Shown piece by piece: positions 24,489 to 33,242 of a DNA stretch of 64,000 nt. The notes beneath the pieces were generated by a model. It was not told the origin of the DNA, did not search any database, and was given only the letters and a program-made list of their open reading frames with translations. Where the stretch lies: NCBI RefSeq assembly GCF_042646605.1, contig NZ_JBHRUG010000031.1, positions 62,001-126,000 on the forward strand, given 5' to 3'. The DNA is from Litchfieldella rifensis. Lineage in GTDB: Bacteria; Pseudomonadota; Gammaproteobacteria; Pseudomonadales; Halomonadaceae. Every line of letters starts with the position of its first letter. Within the stretch, counting starts at the first letter, position 1. Position numbers and translations under genes: made by a program.

Positions 24489-25753
24489 GCCTGTCCTGCT
24501 TCGATCTCGGTGAGCGGATGCTGTCGGTGGACGAGGCCCTGGCGGCATTGAGGGGCTTCACGCCGACGATGCTGGAAAGTGAGTCTCTGGCACTGGAGGC
24601 GCTACCGGGACGCGTGCTGGCCGAGGACATTCACGCGTTGATCGACGTTCCCCAGAATACCAATGCCGCCATGGACGGTATCGCACTCGCCTGGCCGGAT
24701 GGCGAGGCGACGCCTGTCACGCAATGGCGGCTGGTGGGCGAGGTGCTGGCCGGCCATCATCGCCCGGAGCCGGTGGCGCCGGGCTGTGCCGTGGCGATTA
24801 CCACCGGGGCGCCGCTACCGCCGGACACCGATACGGTCATCATGCGTGAGCAACTGCAGGAAACGTCCCGAGAGGGGCAGGAGTGGGTGGCGATCGAGCG
24901 TGCGGAGACGGTTCGCCGTGGCCAGAACGTGCGCCGGGCAGGCGAGGACATCGCACGCGGCAGTCTCGTGTTGGCACGTGGCACACGGCTGAGGCCCCAG
25001 CATCTGGGCTTGCTGGCATCGCTGGGGGTGGCGGGGGCGAAGGTCCAGCGCCGCCCGTTGGTGGCGATATTCTCCACCGGCGATGAAGTCACGGCACCCG
25101 GTGAGGCTCTGGACCGTGCCGGTATCTTCGATGCCAACCGTTTTTCATTGCGTGGCCTGTTGACCGGGCTGGGCTGCGAGATTCGCGACCTGGGCATCCT
25201 CCCCGATGATCGGGCCAGCATCCAGGCCGCACTCGAGGCGGCCGCCCGACAGGCCGATATGGTGATCACCAGTGGTGGCGTATCGGTGGGGCAGGCCGAT
25301 TGGATCCGGCCAGCCCTGGCCGACAGTGGTGATCTCGGCTTCTGGCGCATTGCCATGCGTCCCGGCCGGCCGCTGGCCTTCGGTCGCCTGGGGCTTCGCC
25401 AGGTGCCCTTCTTTGGCCTGCCCGGCAACCCGGTGGCGGTCATGGTGACCTTCCTGCAGTTCGTGCAGCCCATGTTGCGTCATCTGCAGGGTGAGGCGAA
25501 CTGGTCGCCACGGCGGCTGACGGCATTGGCCGAGGCGCCCCTGGCGAGCCGCCGTGGACGCGTGGACTTCCTGCGTGGTGTCTATCATGCTGATGACAAG
25601 GGACAGCTCTGGGTGCGCAGCACCGGTCGCCAGGGCTCGGGGATCCTGTCGTCGATGGTCGCTGCCAACTGTCTTATCGAGATCACGGCCGACCGCGACG
25701 GCGTCGCGCCCGAAGAGCCTGTGATCGTGCAACCCTTTGGTGAACTGACATGA
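24485..25753 (+). CDS. moeA: Molybdopterin molybdenumtransferase
   Basis: Inserts molybdate into adenylated molybdopterin, 422 residues. Conserved parts are NTNAAMDGIAL, AVAITTGAPLPPDTDTVIMRE, VAIFSTGDEV, MVITSGGVSVGQADW and FGLPGNPVAVMVTFLQFV. Starts and stops in ATGA overlaps with mobB and moaCD. No Mog/MoaB domain is fused, and no separate adenylyltransferase gene lies in this operon. Confidence 0.96.
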   Translation: MSLSCFDLGERMLSVDEALAALRGFTPTMLESESLALEALPGRVLAEDIHALIDVPQNTNAAMDGIALAWPDGEATPVTQWRLVGEVLAGHHRPEPVAPGCAVAITTGAPLPPDTDTVIMREQLQETSREGQEWVAIERAETVRRGQNVRRAGEDIARGSLVLARGTRLRPQHLGLLASLGVAGAKVQRRPLVAIFSTGDEVTAPGEALDRAGIFDANRFSLRGLLTGLGCEIRDLGILPDDRASIQAALEAAARQADMVITSGGVSVGQADWIRPALADSGDLGFWRIAMRPGRPLAFGRLGLRQVPFFGLPGNPVAVMVTFLQFVQPMLRHLQGEANWSPRRLTALAEAPLASRRGRVDFLRGVYHADDKGQLWVRSTGRQGSGILSSMVAANCLIEITADRDGVAPEEPVIVQPFGELT

Positions 25754-26547
25754 GCCTGACCCATCTCAATACCCGCGGTGAAGCCCATATGGTGGATGTC
25801 GCCGACAAGTCGGAGAGCCGACGCGAAGCGGTGGCCAGCGGTCACATCGCCATGCACCCCAGCACGTTGGCGCTGCTCTCCGAAGGCGGTCTGCCCAAGG
25901 GTGACGTGTTGGCGACTGCCCGAATCGCCGGGATTCAGGCGGCCAAGCGTACCCATGAACTGATTCCGCTGTGCCATGCCCTGGCGCTGTCCAAGGTGGC
26001 GATCGACTTTCGTCTCGACGAGGAGGCCTCGCGGGTGGAAGTTACCGCCACCTGTCGCCTGAATGGTCGCACCGGGGTGGAAATGGAGGCATTGACGGCG
26101 GTGTCGGTAGCCTGTCTGACGCTCTATGACATGTGCAAGGCGGTCGACAAGGACATGCAGATCGGCGCCATCCAACTGGACTCCAAGACGGGTGGCAAGT
26201 CGGGCGACTACCATCGCGTTGTGGAGGAGGCGCCGATCGTCGCCGCTGAATGTCGCAGCGGTGAGGTGAGCGTGGGATTGCGTCCCTTGGTGCCGTGCGT
26301 GCGTGTCAAATGCCTGGCTGAATTGCGCGAACGCCTCGGGGTGAGTGATCTGGACGTACCCTTCGATAGCCTGGCGTCGCAGAACGTGGCTGGCTTGAAG
26401 GCCGCATTGAAGGAGCAGGACGTGCGTTTTGCCAAGCTCGATGATTCGCGCACGCTGTGCGCCGTCAATCAAGTCATGGGTAGCGATGTCACACCACTGA
26501 CTGCCGACGATGAAGTGGCGTTCTTCCCTCCGGTCACGGGAGGTTGA
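25750..26547 (+). CDS. moaCD: Fused MoaC-MoaD: cyclic pyranopterin monophosphate synthase plus sulfur carrier
   Basis: A single 265-residue frame joins two Moco enzymes. Residues about 1-160 are MoaC: LTHLNTRGEAHMVDV, KRTHELIPLCHALAL, NGRTGVEMEALTAVSVA, LYDMCKAVDKDM and KSGDYHR. Residues about 180-265 are MoaD-like (VRVKCLAELRERLG..., ending ADDEVAFFPPVTGG), with the C-terminal Gly-Gly that carries the thiocarboxylate. A short linker joins them and no stop or frameshift is visible. It overlaps moeA by 4 bp and is followed 2 bp later by moaE, the MoaD partner in molybdopterin synthase. Confidence 0.9.
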   Translation: MSLTHLNTRGEAHMVDVADKSESRREAVASGHIAMHPSTLALLSEGGLPKGDVLATARIAGIQAAKRTHELIPLCHALALSKVAIDFRLDEEASRVEVTATCRLNGRTGVEMEALTAVSVACLTLYDMCKAVDKDMQIGAIQLDSKTGGKSGDYHRVVEEAPIVAAECRSGEVSVGLRPLVPCVRVKCLAELRERLGVSDLDVPFDSLASQNVAGLKAALKEQDVRFAKLDDSRTLCAVNQVMGSDVTPLTADDEVAFFPPVTGG

Positions 26548-26549
26548 CG

Positions 26550-27002
26550 ATGATTCGCGTGCAGCACGAAAGTTTCGACCCGGGACGAGAACAGCAGGCT
26601 CTGGTCGGTGGGCGCCGCGATATTGGGGCGGTGGTGAGTTTCACTGGCTTGGTGCGCGATTTCAACGAGCGCCCCGAAGTCGAAGCGCTGACCCTGGAGC
26701 ATTATCCCGGCATGACCGAGTCGGCTCTGGGTGATATCGTCGAGGAAGCCGAGGCTCGTTGGCCGCTACAGGGGGTGCGTCTTATCCATCGGGTTGGGCG
26801 CTTGGTGCCGGGAGACCCGATCGTGCTGGTGGTGGTCGCCAGTGAGCATCGCCGGGCGGCCTTCGAGGCATGTGACTTCATCATGGACTACCTCAAGACC
26901 CGCGCTCCTTTCTGGAAGAAAGAACATACCGCCACGGGCCAGTATTGGGTGTCCGAGCGAGCAAGCGATCATCAAGACGTCAGGCGCTGGGAGGAATCAT
27001 GA
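26550..27002 (+). CDS. moaE: Molybdopterin synthase catalytic subunit
   Basis: Large subunit of molybdopterin synthase, 150 residues. It has GAVVSFTGLVRDFNE, LEHYPGMTE, IHRVGRLVPGDPIVLVVVAS, HRRAAFEACDFIMDYLKTRAPFWKKE, the last with the catalytic Lys pair. ATG at 26550 chosen over a TTG two codons upstream. It ends in an ATGA overlap with moaA. Its partner MoaD here is the C-terminal part of the preceding fusion protein. Confidence 0.95.
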   Translation: MIRVQHESFDPGREQQALVGGRRDIGAVVSFTGLVRDFNERPEVEALTLEHYPGMTESALGDIVEEAEARWPLQGVRLIHRVGRLVPGDPIVLVVVASEHRRAAFEACDFIMDYLKTRAPFWKKEHTATGQYWVSERASDHQDVRRWEES

Positions 27003-27988
27003 CAACCCTGATCGACGATTTCGATCGCCGGGTGCGCTATGTGCGCATCTCGGTCACCGACCGCTGCGATTTTCGTTGTGTCTATTGTATGAGCGAAGAC
27101 ATGACCTTCTTGCCACGGGCACAGGTATTGACCCTGGAAGAATTGGCGATGGTCGCTCGGGCTTTCACCGAACTGGGAGTGGAAAAGGTACGCTTGACGG
27201 GAGGCGAGCCTCTGGTGCGACGTGGCATCGAGCAACTGGTCGGTGAGATCGGCACGTTACCGGGGCTCAAGGATTTCGCCATGACCACCAATGGAGCTGG
27301 ATTGGTCAAGCATGCCCAGGCGCTACGCGATGGTGGTCTCAGGCGTCTCAATATCAGCCTGGATTCGCTGGACGCCGACAAGTTCCGCCAGCTGACTCGT
27401 ACCGGCGATCTGAACAAGGTGATTGCGGGGATTCGCGCCGCTCGCTCAGCTGGTTTCGAGCGTATCAAGCTCAACGCGGTGATCCTGAAGAACCGCAACG
27501 ATGGTGAAGTACTCGACCTGGTCGAATTTGCCCGTGGCGAGGGGCTGGATATCAGTTTCATCGAAGAAATGCCGCTGGGTGACGTGTCCGACCACTCACG
27601 TGCCGAAACCTATTGTTCCAGCGACGAGGTGCAGTCGATCATCGAGCAGCGTCATGCGTTGCTGCCAACTACCGAAACGACGCTGGGGCCATCGCGGTAT
27701 TTCCGCATGCCCGATAGCGAGACTCGGGTCGGCTTCATTTCGCCACATAGCCATAACTTCTGTTCGACCTGCAATCGTGTGCGAGTCACGGTGGAAGGGC
27801 GCTTGTTGCTGTGCCTGGGCAATGAACACTCAGTGGATCTTCGTGCCGTCCTGCGTCATCATCCTGGCGACATGGAGGCGCTCAAGACGGCGATCATAGA
27901 GGCAATGCCGCTCAAACCCGAACGCCATCACTTCACCACCGATGGTGACGTTCAGGTGGTGCGTTTCATGAACATGACTGGTGGTTGA
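26999..27988 (+). CDS. moaA: GTP 3',8-cyclase (radical SAM)
   Basis: First enzyme of molybdenum cofactor synthesis, making 3',8-cyclo-GTP, 329 residues. The N-terminal radical-SAM cluster motif is CDFRCVYC and the C-terminal second cluster lies in FCSTCNRVRVTVEGRLLLCLG. The protein ends MTGG, the conserved Gly-Gly needed for activity. GGAGGAATC before the ATG at 26999, which overlaps the moaE stop. Last gene of the operon; no clear terminator follows. Confidence 0.97.
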   Translation: MTTLIDDFDRRVRYVRISVTDRCDFRCVYCMSEDMTFLPRAQVLTLEELAMVARAFTELGVEKVRLTGGEPLVRRGIEQLVGEIGTLPGLKDFAMTTNGAGLVKHAQALRDGGLRRLNISLDSLDADKFRQLTRTGDLNKVIAGIRAARSAGFERIKLNAVILKNRNDGEVLDLVEFARGEGLDISFIEEMPLGDVSDHSRAETYCSSDEVQSIIEQRHALLPTTETTLGPSRYFRMPDSETRVGFISPHSHNFCSTCNRVRVTVEGRLLLCLGNEHSVDLRAVLRHHPGDMEALKTAIIEAMPLKPERHHFTTDGDVQVVRFMNMTGG

Positions 27989-28421
27989 GGATATTTCCTC
28001 GGCAATGCCCCGGCGGTGTCCGGGGCCGCTTGCAGATGGCTTCCCTGCTGGCTGTTAGTCGTTTCCCTTCTTGTCCATGCTTGCCCGATAAGGGCGTTTT
28101 TGCACTCGAGCCAACGCGGTTCGAGTGTCGCATGCTATCTATATTGTTAGTCAGGAAAGTGTCTTTTGGCAGCCGCGAACAACCATATTCTTCTGGTCAG
28201 AGAAGGCAATGGGTGGCTATGCTATTATTGATCCAAGTCGGTTTGCGGGCGATATGCCAACCCCATACCTTTGGCTTTCCGTTCTTTTCGTTCGAAGTGG
28301 ATCGTCGTTGTGGGGCAAGTTATTGATGTGATTTTCTTGCCAAGTTGGTATAGATACATATACTTTTTACGATAAAACTGTAGTACCCCCTTTTTCCCGA
28401 CCCTCAGAATGGAGGAGGCCA
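27989..28421. other. AT-rich intergenic region before the H-NS-like gene
   Basis: A 433-bp spacer, clearly richer in A and T than its surroundings from about 28120 on, with runs such as ATACATATACTTTTTACG. It probably carries the promoter of the H-NS-like gene and may bind that protein. Two overlapping open frames (28125-28331 and 27985-28326) have no recognisable family and are treated as non-coding. A weak stem-loop that could end the moa operon is not obvious. Confidence 0.6.
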
Positions 28422-28712
28422 ATGTCTTCCGAAACCTTGGAACGCATCGCTCGCAACAAGAACGTCGCCCGTGCCGCGGCACGTCAGCTCAGCATGGAAC
28501 AGTTGCACAAGCTGGCGGAAGTGATTGGTGAAGTCATCGAACAGAAGCAGGAAGAAGAAAAACAGCGCCAGGAAGAGGAGGCACTCAAGGAGCGCAAGCT
28601 GGCGGAAATTCGCGAAGCGATCAATGATGCCGGCTTGTCATTGGATGACTTGGTTTCCGAACAGCCCAAGCGTCGCCGTGGTCGGCCACCGAAGAATGCC
28701 AGCAAGTCCTGA
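28422..28712 (+). CDS. H-NS-like nucleoid protein with AT-hook tail
   Basis: A 96-residue, highly charged protein. The first about 70 residues are helical, with a coiled-coil run rich in Glu/Lys/Gln (EVIEQKQEEEKQRQEEEALK), then AINDAGLSLDDLV as in H-NS-family linkers. It ends PKRRRGRPPKNASKS; the RGRP core is an AT-hook that inserts into the AT minor groove, instead of the usual H-NS C-terminal domain. GGAGGAGG before the ATG. The gene lies behind AT-rich DNA and has its own terminator, as expected of an autoregulated xenogeneic silencer. Exact family is uncertain. Confidence 0.72.
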   Translation: MSSETLERIARNKNVARAAARQLSMEQLHKLAEVIGEVIEQKQEEEKQRQEEEALKERKLAEIREAINDAGLSLDDLVSEQPKRRRGRPPKNASKS

Positions 28713-28736
28713 CGTGAGCCGGTGTCACATTCACCG

Positions 28737-28765
28737 GAAAAAGCGGACTTGAGTCCGCTTTTTTC
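28737..28765 (+). terminator. Intrinsic terminator of the H-NS-like gene
   Basis: AAAAAGCGGAC-TTGA-GTCCGCTTTTTT: an 11-bp stem flanked by A and T tracts, 25 bp after the stop. It is symmetrical enough to work for the convergent minus-strand gene too. Confidence 0.9.
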
Positions 28766-28801
28766 TTGGTTATCACGGTAACAGCCGTGGCCGGATTGTC
28801 A

Positions 28802-30466
28802 TCAAGGAGGTTCGGCTGCCAGAAGGTGCAGGTGTACCGCTGGCATATGCCGTAGGCGCTGCGTCAGGTACTGCATCAGCGGAGGATGCAGTTGGTGGCG
28901 TAGCTCGATAAGGCTTTCCGCCGACAGGTTGGCCAATCGTTCATCGAGCCAATCGGAGAAGGCGTCTTCATCCAAGGTGGTGGAGGCGCTGGAATCGAGC
29001 AATAGGCGCCCGATACGTGTCCATCCCCGCTCGAGAGGAGCCACTGGCAGGGCGAGAAAGATGTTGCCATGCCGCTCGTTACGGTGGTCATTGGCGTTGG
29101 CAAGAGCGGGTAAGGGGGCCACGGCATCCTGGCTGACAATGCAGGGGGGTTGAGGATGGCGGACTTCGCACGTTAGGCCCTCATGGTCGAAACGGATCAT
29201 GTCGCCATTGACCGGTATCAGGGGCGCATGAATGCCGCGGCTTTCGGCCAGTGCGCAGTGGGCCTGCTGGTGGCGATATTCACCATGTACCGGCAATAGA
29301 TGACGTGGTTTGACCCACTCATAGAAGGTATGGAGTTCGTCTTGTGCCGGATGCCCCGAAGCATGAAGCTCGGGATGTCGCTGCTCATCGTAGAGCGTGA
29401 CGCCCAGACGCTTGAGGCTGTGCTGCAGGCGCCTGATCAAATGCTCGTTACCGGGAATGGCCTTGGCAGAAAATATCACCGTGTCATCCGCCATTAGTTC
29501 AAAATGAGGGTGACTGCCTTGTGCGAGCCGTGACAGGGCGGCCCGGGGTTCACCCTGGCTTCCGGTAGCGATCACCAGCACCTCTTGTGGGGGGAGGTAG
29601 CCCAGGTCGCGGACAGGTACCAGTGGCGGGAGGTCATCCAGATAACCCAGGCCACGGGCGATACCCACCATGCGTTCCATGGATCTCCCCATCAGGCTGA
29701 CGCGCCGGCCACATTGCGTTGCGGCCCGCGCCGCAGCCAATACCCGCGCCAGGTTGCTGGCGAAGCAGGTCACGATGACGCGGCCTGGGCACGCGGCCAA
29801 AGTGCGTTCCAGCGCCCGTGCCACCTCGCCTTCGCTGCGTGAGTGACCTGAAGATGGGGCATTGGTGGAATCGCCGACGAGCAGGTCGACGGGGGCCAGG
29901 GCACGAAAGGTTTCCTCATCGATCGGGGGGCCGATCAGTGGCTCCGGATCCAGTTTCCAGTCACCGGTATGCAGCACCCGGTGATGGGGAGTGGCGATAA
30001 GCAGAGCGCAGCTCTCGGGTATCGAGTGTGTCAGCGGCAGGAAGCGCAAGGTGAAGGGAGCGCATTCCAGCGCTTCGCCGGGCTCGATGATCTGGATGGC
30101 GTCGGTGGCCAGACCGCGGTCATGGAATTTGGCGCGCAGCAGACCGGCGGCCAGTGGCGTGGCATGAATGGGACAACCCCAGTGGGGCCACAGCCAAGCC
30201 GCGGCTCCGATATGGTCTTCATGGCCATGGGTAATGATCAAGGCGCGCGGGACAATTCCCAAAGGGCCGAGACTCGACAGGTTAGGCACCTGTAGGGGGC
30301 TGTCGGGTAGGTCCTGACGAATCATCATGCCGCAATCGACGGCGATCCAGTGCCCATCGTAGCCATACAGATTGAGGTTCATGCCGATCTCTCCGCAGCC
30401 GCCCAGCGGCAGGAAATGCAAGGGAGGGTGGCGGCGGGGACGAATCTGTACGCGGGGTTGCAACAT
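28802..30466 (-). CDS. rnj: RNase J-type metallo-beta-lactamase/beta-CASP ribonuclease
   Basis: A 554-residue protein of the RNase J family. The beta-lactamase part has FLPLGGCGEIGMN, VDCGM and the metal site THGHEDHIGAA, then HTGDWKLD. The beta-CASP part contains FASNLARV and ATGSQGEPRAAL, and HASGHPAQDEL (compare HxSGHAxxxEL in RNase J) lies before the C-terminal region. The last about 110 residues are divergent and may replace the usual C-terminal domain. RNase J performs 5' exonuclease/endonuclease mRNA decay; in gammaproteobacteria, which rely on RNase E, its role is unclear. ATG at 30466 fits the family start. Confidence 0.85.
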   Translation of the reverse strand: MLQPRVQIRPRRHPPLHFLPLGGCGEIGMNLNLYGYDGHWIAVDCGMMIRQDLPDSPLQVPNLSSLGPLGIVPRALIITHGHEDHIGAAAWLWPHWGCPIHATPLAAGLLRAKFHDRGLATDAIQIIEPGEALECAPFTLRFLPLTHSIPESCALLIATPHHRVLHTGDWKLDPEPLIGPPIDEETFRALAPVDLLVGDSTNAPSSGHSRSEGEVARALERTLAACPGRVIVTCFASNLARVLAAARAATQCGRRVSLMGRSMERMVGIARGLGYLDDLPPLVPVRDLGYLPPQEVLVIATGSQGEPRAALSRLAQGSHPHFELMADDTVIFSAKAIPGNEHLIRRLQHSLKRLGVTLYDEQRHPELHASGHPAQDELHTFYEWVKPRHLLPVHGEYRHQQAHCALAESRGIHAPLIPVNGDMIRFDHEGLTCEVRHPQPPCIVSQDAVAPLPALANANDHRNERHGNIFLALPVAPLERGWTRIGRLLLDSSASTTLDEDAFSDWLDERLANLSAESLIELRHQLHPPLMQYLTQRLRHMPAVHLHLLAAEPP

Positions 30467-30608
30467 GGTCGGCACGGGCCTGTGAACGAGGGTGTCATCA
30501 TACGGGAAGGGGGGGAGGGGGCACAACGCATGTCCCTGACGCGCATGTCCCGACACTGCCGAATTCGCTACACTAATGGCCCCTCTCCATTCCTTCAGCG
30601 GTTATGCG

Positions 30609-31463
30609 ATGTCACATTATTATCGTCTAGTGGTGTCCTGTCCTGATCGTGTGGGTATCGTGGCGCGTGTCTCTGGTTTCATCGCCAGTCAAGGCGGCTC
30701 GATCACCGAAGCGAACCAGCACTCCGACCTGGCTACCGGCCGCTTTTTCATGCGCTATGAGATCCTGGCCGACTCCGTGGCGCTGGATGCCGAAGCGCTA
30801 CGGCGTGCCTTCGCGCCGATTGCCGCAGAGTTCAGCATGGACTGGGCACTGACCGATACTGCCAGGCGTCCACGGGTGGTACTGATGGTTTCCAAGGCCA
30901 GCCATTGTCTGGTGGATCTGTTGTACCGCTGGACGGCTAGAGAACTCGATTGCGATATCCCCTGCGTGATTTCCAATCACGACGATATGCGAGCATTGGT
31001 CGAATGGCATGGCATTCCCTATCACCATGTTCCCGTGGAGGCCGATGACAAGTCGGCAGCATTCGCCAAGGTGGAGAGTCTGATCGAGTCAGCCGAAGCC
31101 GATACCATCGTGCTGGCTCGCTACATGCAAATCCTGCCGCCCGGACTCTGCGAGCGCCATGCTGGGCGAGTGATCAACATCCATCACAGTTTCCTGCCGT
31201 CCTTCGCCGGTGCCAAACCCTACCATCAGGCCTATGAGCGTGGCGTCAAGCTGATCGGAGCCACCTGTCACTATGTCACTCAGGAGCTCGATGCGGGACC
31301 GATCATCGAGCAGGATATTCACCGTGTCAGCCATTGCCATACTGCCGATGACCTGGTGCGTTTCGGGCGTGACGTGGAGAAGTCGGTGCTGGCACGCGGC
31401 CTACGCTGGCATCTGCAGGACCGCGTCCTGATTCACGGTAATAAGACCGTGGTCTTCGCCTAA
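30609..31463 (+). CDS. purU: Formyltetrahydrofolate deformylase
   Basis: Hydrolyses 10-formyl-THF to formate and THF, 284 residues. The N-terminal ACT domain (YRLVVSCPDRVGIVARVSGF) is followed by the formyltransferase fold with VLMVSKASHCLVDLLYR, NIHHSFLPSFAGAKPYHQAYERG split across the active site, and TCHYVTQELDAGPIIEQD. ATG at 30609 chosen since homologues begin at the ACT domain. Divergent from the RNase J gene. Confidence 0.96.
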   Translation: MSHYYRLVVSCPDRVGIVARVSGFIASQGGSITEANQHSDLATGRFFMRYEILADSVALDAEALRRAFAPIAAEFSMDWALTDTARRPRVVLMVSKASHCLVDLLYRWTARELDCDIPCVISNHDDMRALVEWHGIPYHHVPVEADDKSAAFAKVESLIESAEADTIVLARYMQILPPGLCERHAGRVINIHHSFLPSFAGAKPYHQAYERGVKLIGATCHYVTQELDAGPIIEQDIHRVSHCHTADDLVRFGRDVEKSVLARGLRWHLQDRVLIHGNKTVVFA

Positions 31464-31479
31464 GCTCGAGTTGTCCGTC

Positions 31480-32151
31480 ATGACCTTCTCCGAGGTGGTG
31501 CTGGCGCCCTGGATGTTGGGGGTATGCGCCTTGTTGAGTCTGGTGACCTTGGGGCTGGCAATGAGCCGGCGGCCATGGCGGCTTCTGGCCGCGAACCATG
31601 CCCTGCAGCATCGTCTGATGGCCGCCGGGGTGGCGGTCATGCTGTTGTGGCAACTCCGGGCTCAGGCGGTGGACTGGTTGAGTCTGCATCTGATGTTCAC
31701 GGCGCTGCTCACGTTGGTGTTCAAGGCACCGTTGGCACTATCGATCAACCTGACGGTGAACCTGGCCATGGTAGCGATCGGCAGGGTGGCGTGGCCGATG
31801 CTGGGGGTCAATCTGCTGATCAGCGGCGTGGTGCCGGCCATGGTCATGGTCGTGGTCTGGCGTCTGGTGGATCGGTATCTGCCCGACAATTTGCCGGTCT
31901 TCCTGTTCGTGTGCGGGTTCTTCGGTAGTGCGATGGCCACGCTGGCTAGCGGTCTGACGATGGTCGTCATCGTGTGGCTGGCGGCCGTCGATGCTCAGGT
32001 GCTGTTCATGATCCGCGAGTATGCGCTCTTCCTGCCGCTGCTGATGCCGTCCGAGGCCTTTATCACCGGCATGTTGTTGAGCTTGCTGCTGGTGTATTAC
32101 CCGCACTGGGTCGCGACCTTCAATCGCCACCGCTATATCGACACCAAATGA
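31480..32151 (+). CDS. CbiM-like (COG3235-type) predicted membrane protein
   Basis: A 223-residue integral membrane protein with about six hydrophobic segments. It resembles the group often annotated as energy-coupling-factor transporter permease: LHLMFTALLTLVFKAPLAL, GVNLLISGVVPAMVMVVVW, FVCGFFGSAMATL and an ending PHWVATFNRHRYI. The true substrate is unknown; cobalt/nickel as for CbiM is only a guess. It starts 16 bp after purU and ends 9 bp before convergent dinB. Confidence 0.75.
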   Translation: MTFSEVVLAPWMLGVCALLSLVTLGLAMSRRPWRLLAANHALQHRLMAAGVAVMLLWQLRAQAVDWLSLHLMFTALLTLVFKAPLALSINLTVNLAMVAIGRVAWPMLGVNLLISGVVPAMVMVVVWRLVDRYLPDNLPVFLFVCGFFGSAMATLASGLTMVVIVWLAAVDAQVLFMIREYALFLPLLMPSEAFITGMLLSLLLVYYPHWVATFNRHRYIDTK

Positions 32152-32160
32152 CAGCTTCCT

Positions 32161-33222
32161 TTACTGCGATGACAGCGGCAACGTCAATTGACGCCGTGCA
32201 TCGCGAGACACCAGGCGAACGCCTACGCCGAGCAGGCGCACTGGCCGTCTGGCGCGTTGCCAGGCCTGGGCGAGCAGCAATACAAAGCTTTCGCGACTGG
32301 TGGCGTGTCCGCTGGTCTCCAGCGTGGTCAGGCTGAAATCGTCGAAACGGACCTTGACGAACAGTTTGTCCAGGGACGGATGACCATGCTGTTGCAGGCG
32401 TGTCTCGAGGCGCTCGACGAGCGGTGTCAGTGCGTCCTTGCAGGCCTCGAGATCGGGCAGGTCACGCTCGAAGGTGGTCTCGACACTCACCGACTTGCGC
32501 TCATGCTCGACCTTGACCTCGCGGTCGTCGATGCCGTGCGAGAGTTCGTGGAGCCGCTGGCCGAACTTGCCGAAGCGGGTGATCAGCGACTCGAGGGACC
32601 AGGCACGCAGGTCTTCGCAGGTCGTGATGCCCATGGCATCGAGCTTGGCGGCGGTGGAGGGGCCCACTCCATGCAGACGCTTCACCGGCAACCGGCGCAC
32701 GAAGTCATCGACCTGATCGGGAGCGATCACGAACAGTCCATCGGGTTTGTTCCAGTCGCTGGCGATCTTGGCGAGAAACTTGGAGGGGGCCGCACCCACG
32801 GAGATGGTGATGCCGGTGCGCCGTAGCGTCTCCTCCTTCAGCCAGCGTGCCATCCAGGTGGCGCTGCCTTGAAAGCGATCGACGTTGCTGACGTCGAGGA
32901 AGGCTTCATCCAGGGAGAGGGGCTCCACGAGGGGGGTGAGTTCGGCGAAGATGGCCTGGATTTGCCGGGATACCGCCCGATATCGGTCGAAGTCGCCCGG
33001 CAGCAGGACCAGCTCGGGACATAGACGCAGGGCGCGGGCGGTGGGCATCGCCGAGCGCACTCCGTAAGCGCGTGCCGGGTAGTTGCAGGTGGCGACGACG
33101 CCGCGTCGCTCGACGCTGCCACCGATGGCCAGCGGCACTTCGCGCAGTGCCGGGTTGTCACGCATCTCGACTGCGGCATAAAAGCAATCGCAGTCGGCAT
33201 GCAGGATCTTCCTCGTGTTCAT
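32161..33222 (-). CDS. dinB: DNA polymerase IV (Y family)
   Basis: Error-prone translesion polymerase, 353 residues. Catalytic motifs are HADCDCFYAAVEMRDNP, CNYPARAYGV, and PLSLDEAFLDVS, followed by the thumb LHGVGPSTAAKLDAMG and little-finger domain. The C-terminus RRQLTLPLSSQ carries the QLxLxL beta-clamp motif. It begins 20 bp after the lexA stop on the same strand, so it should be induced in the SOS response from the lexA promoter. Confidence 0.96.
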   Translation of the reverse strand: MNTRKILHADCDCFYAAVEMRDNPALREVPLAIGGSVERRGVVATCNYPARAYGVRSAMPTARALRLCPELVLLPGDFDRYRAVSRQIQAIFAELTPLVEPLSLDEAFLDVSNVDRFQGSATWMARWLKEETLRRTGITISVGAAPSKFLAKIASDWNKPDGLFVIAPDQVDDFVRRLPVKRLHGVGPSTAAKLDAMGITTCEDLRAWSLESLITRFGKFGQRLHELSHGIDDREVKVEHERKSVSVETTFERDLPDLEACKDALTPLVERLETRLQQHGHPSLDKLFVKVRFDDFSLTTLETSGHATSRESFVLLLAQAWQRARRPVRLLGVGVRLVSRDARRQLTLPLSSQ

Positions 33223-33242
33223 GGCGGACAGCGACAGTCGCG

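Noticed and set aside
28125..28331. 68-codon ORF in the AT-rich spacer
   Set aside because: No ribosome binding site, no family resemblance, and it lies in promoter-type AT-rich DNA. Left out as non-coding.
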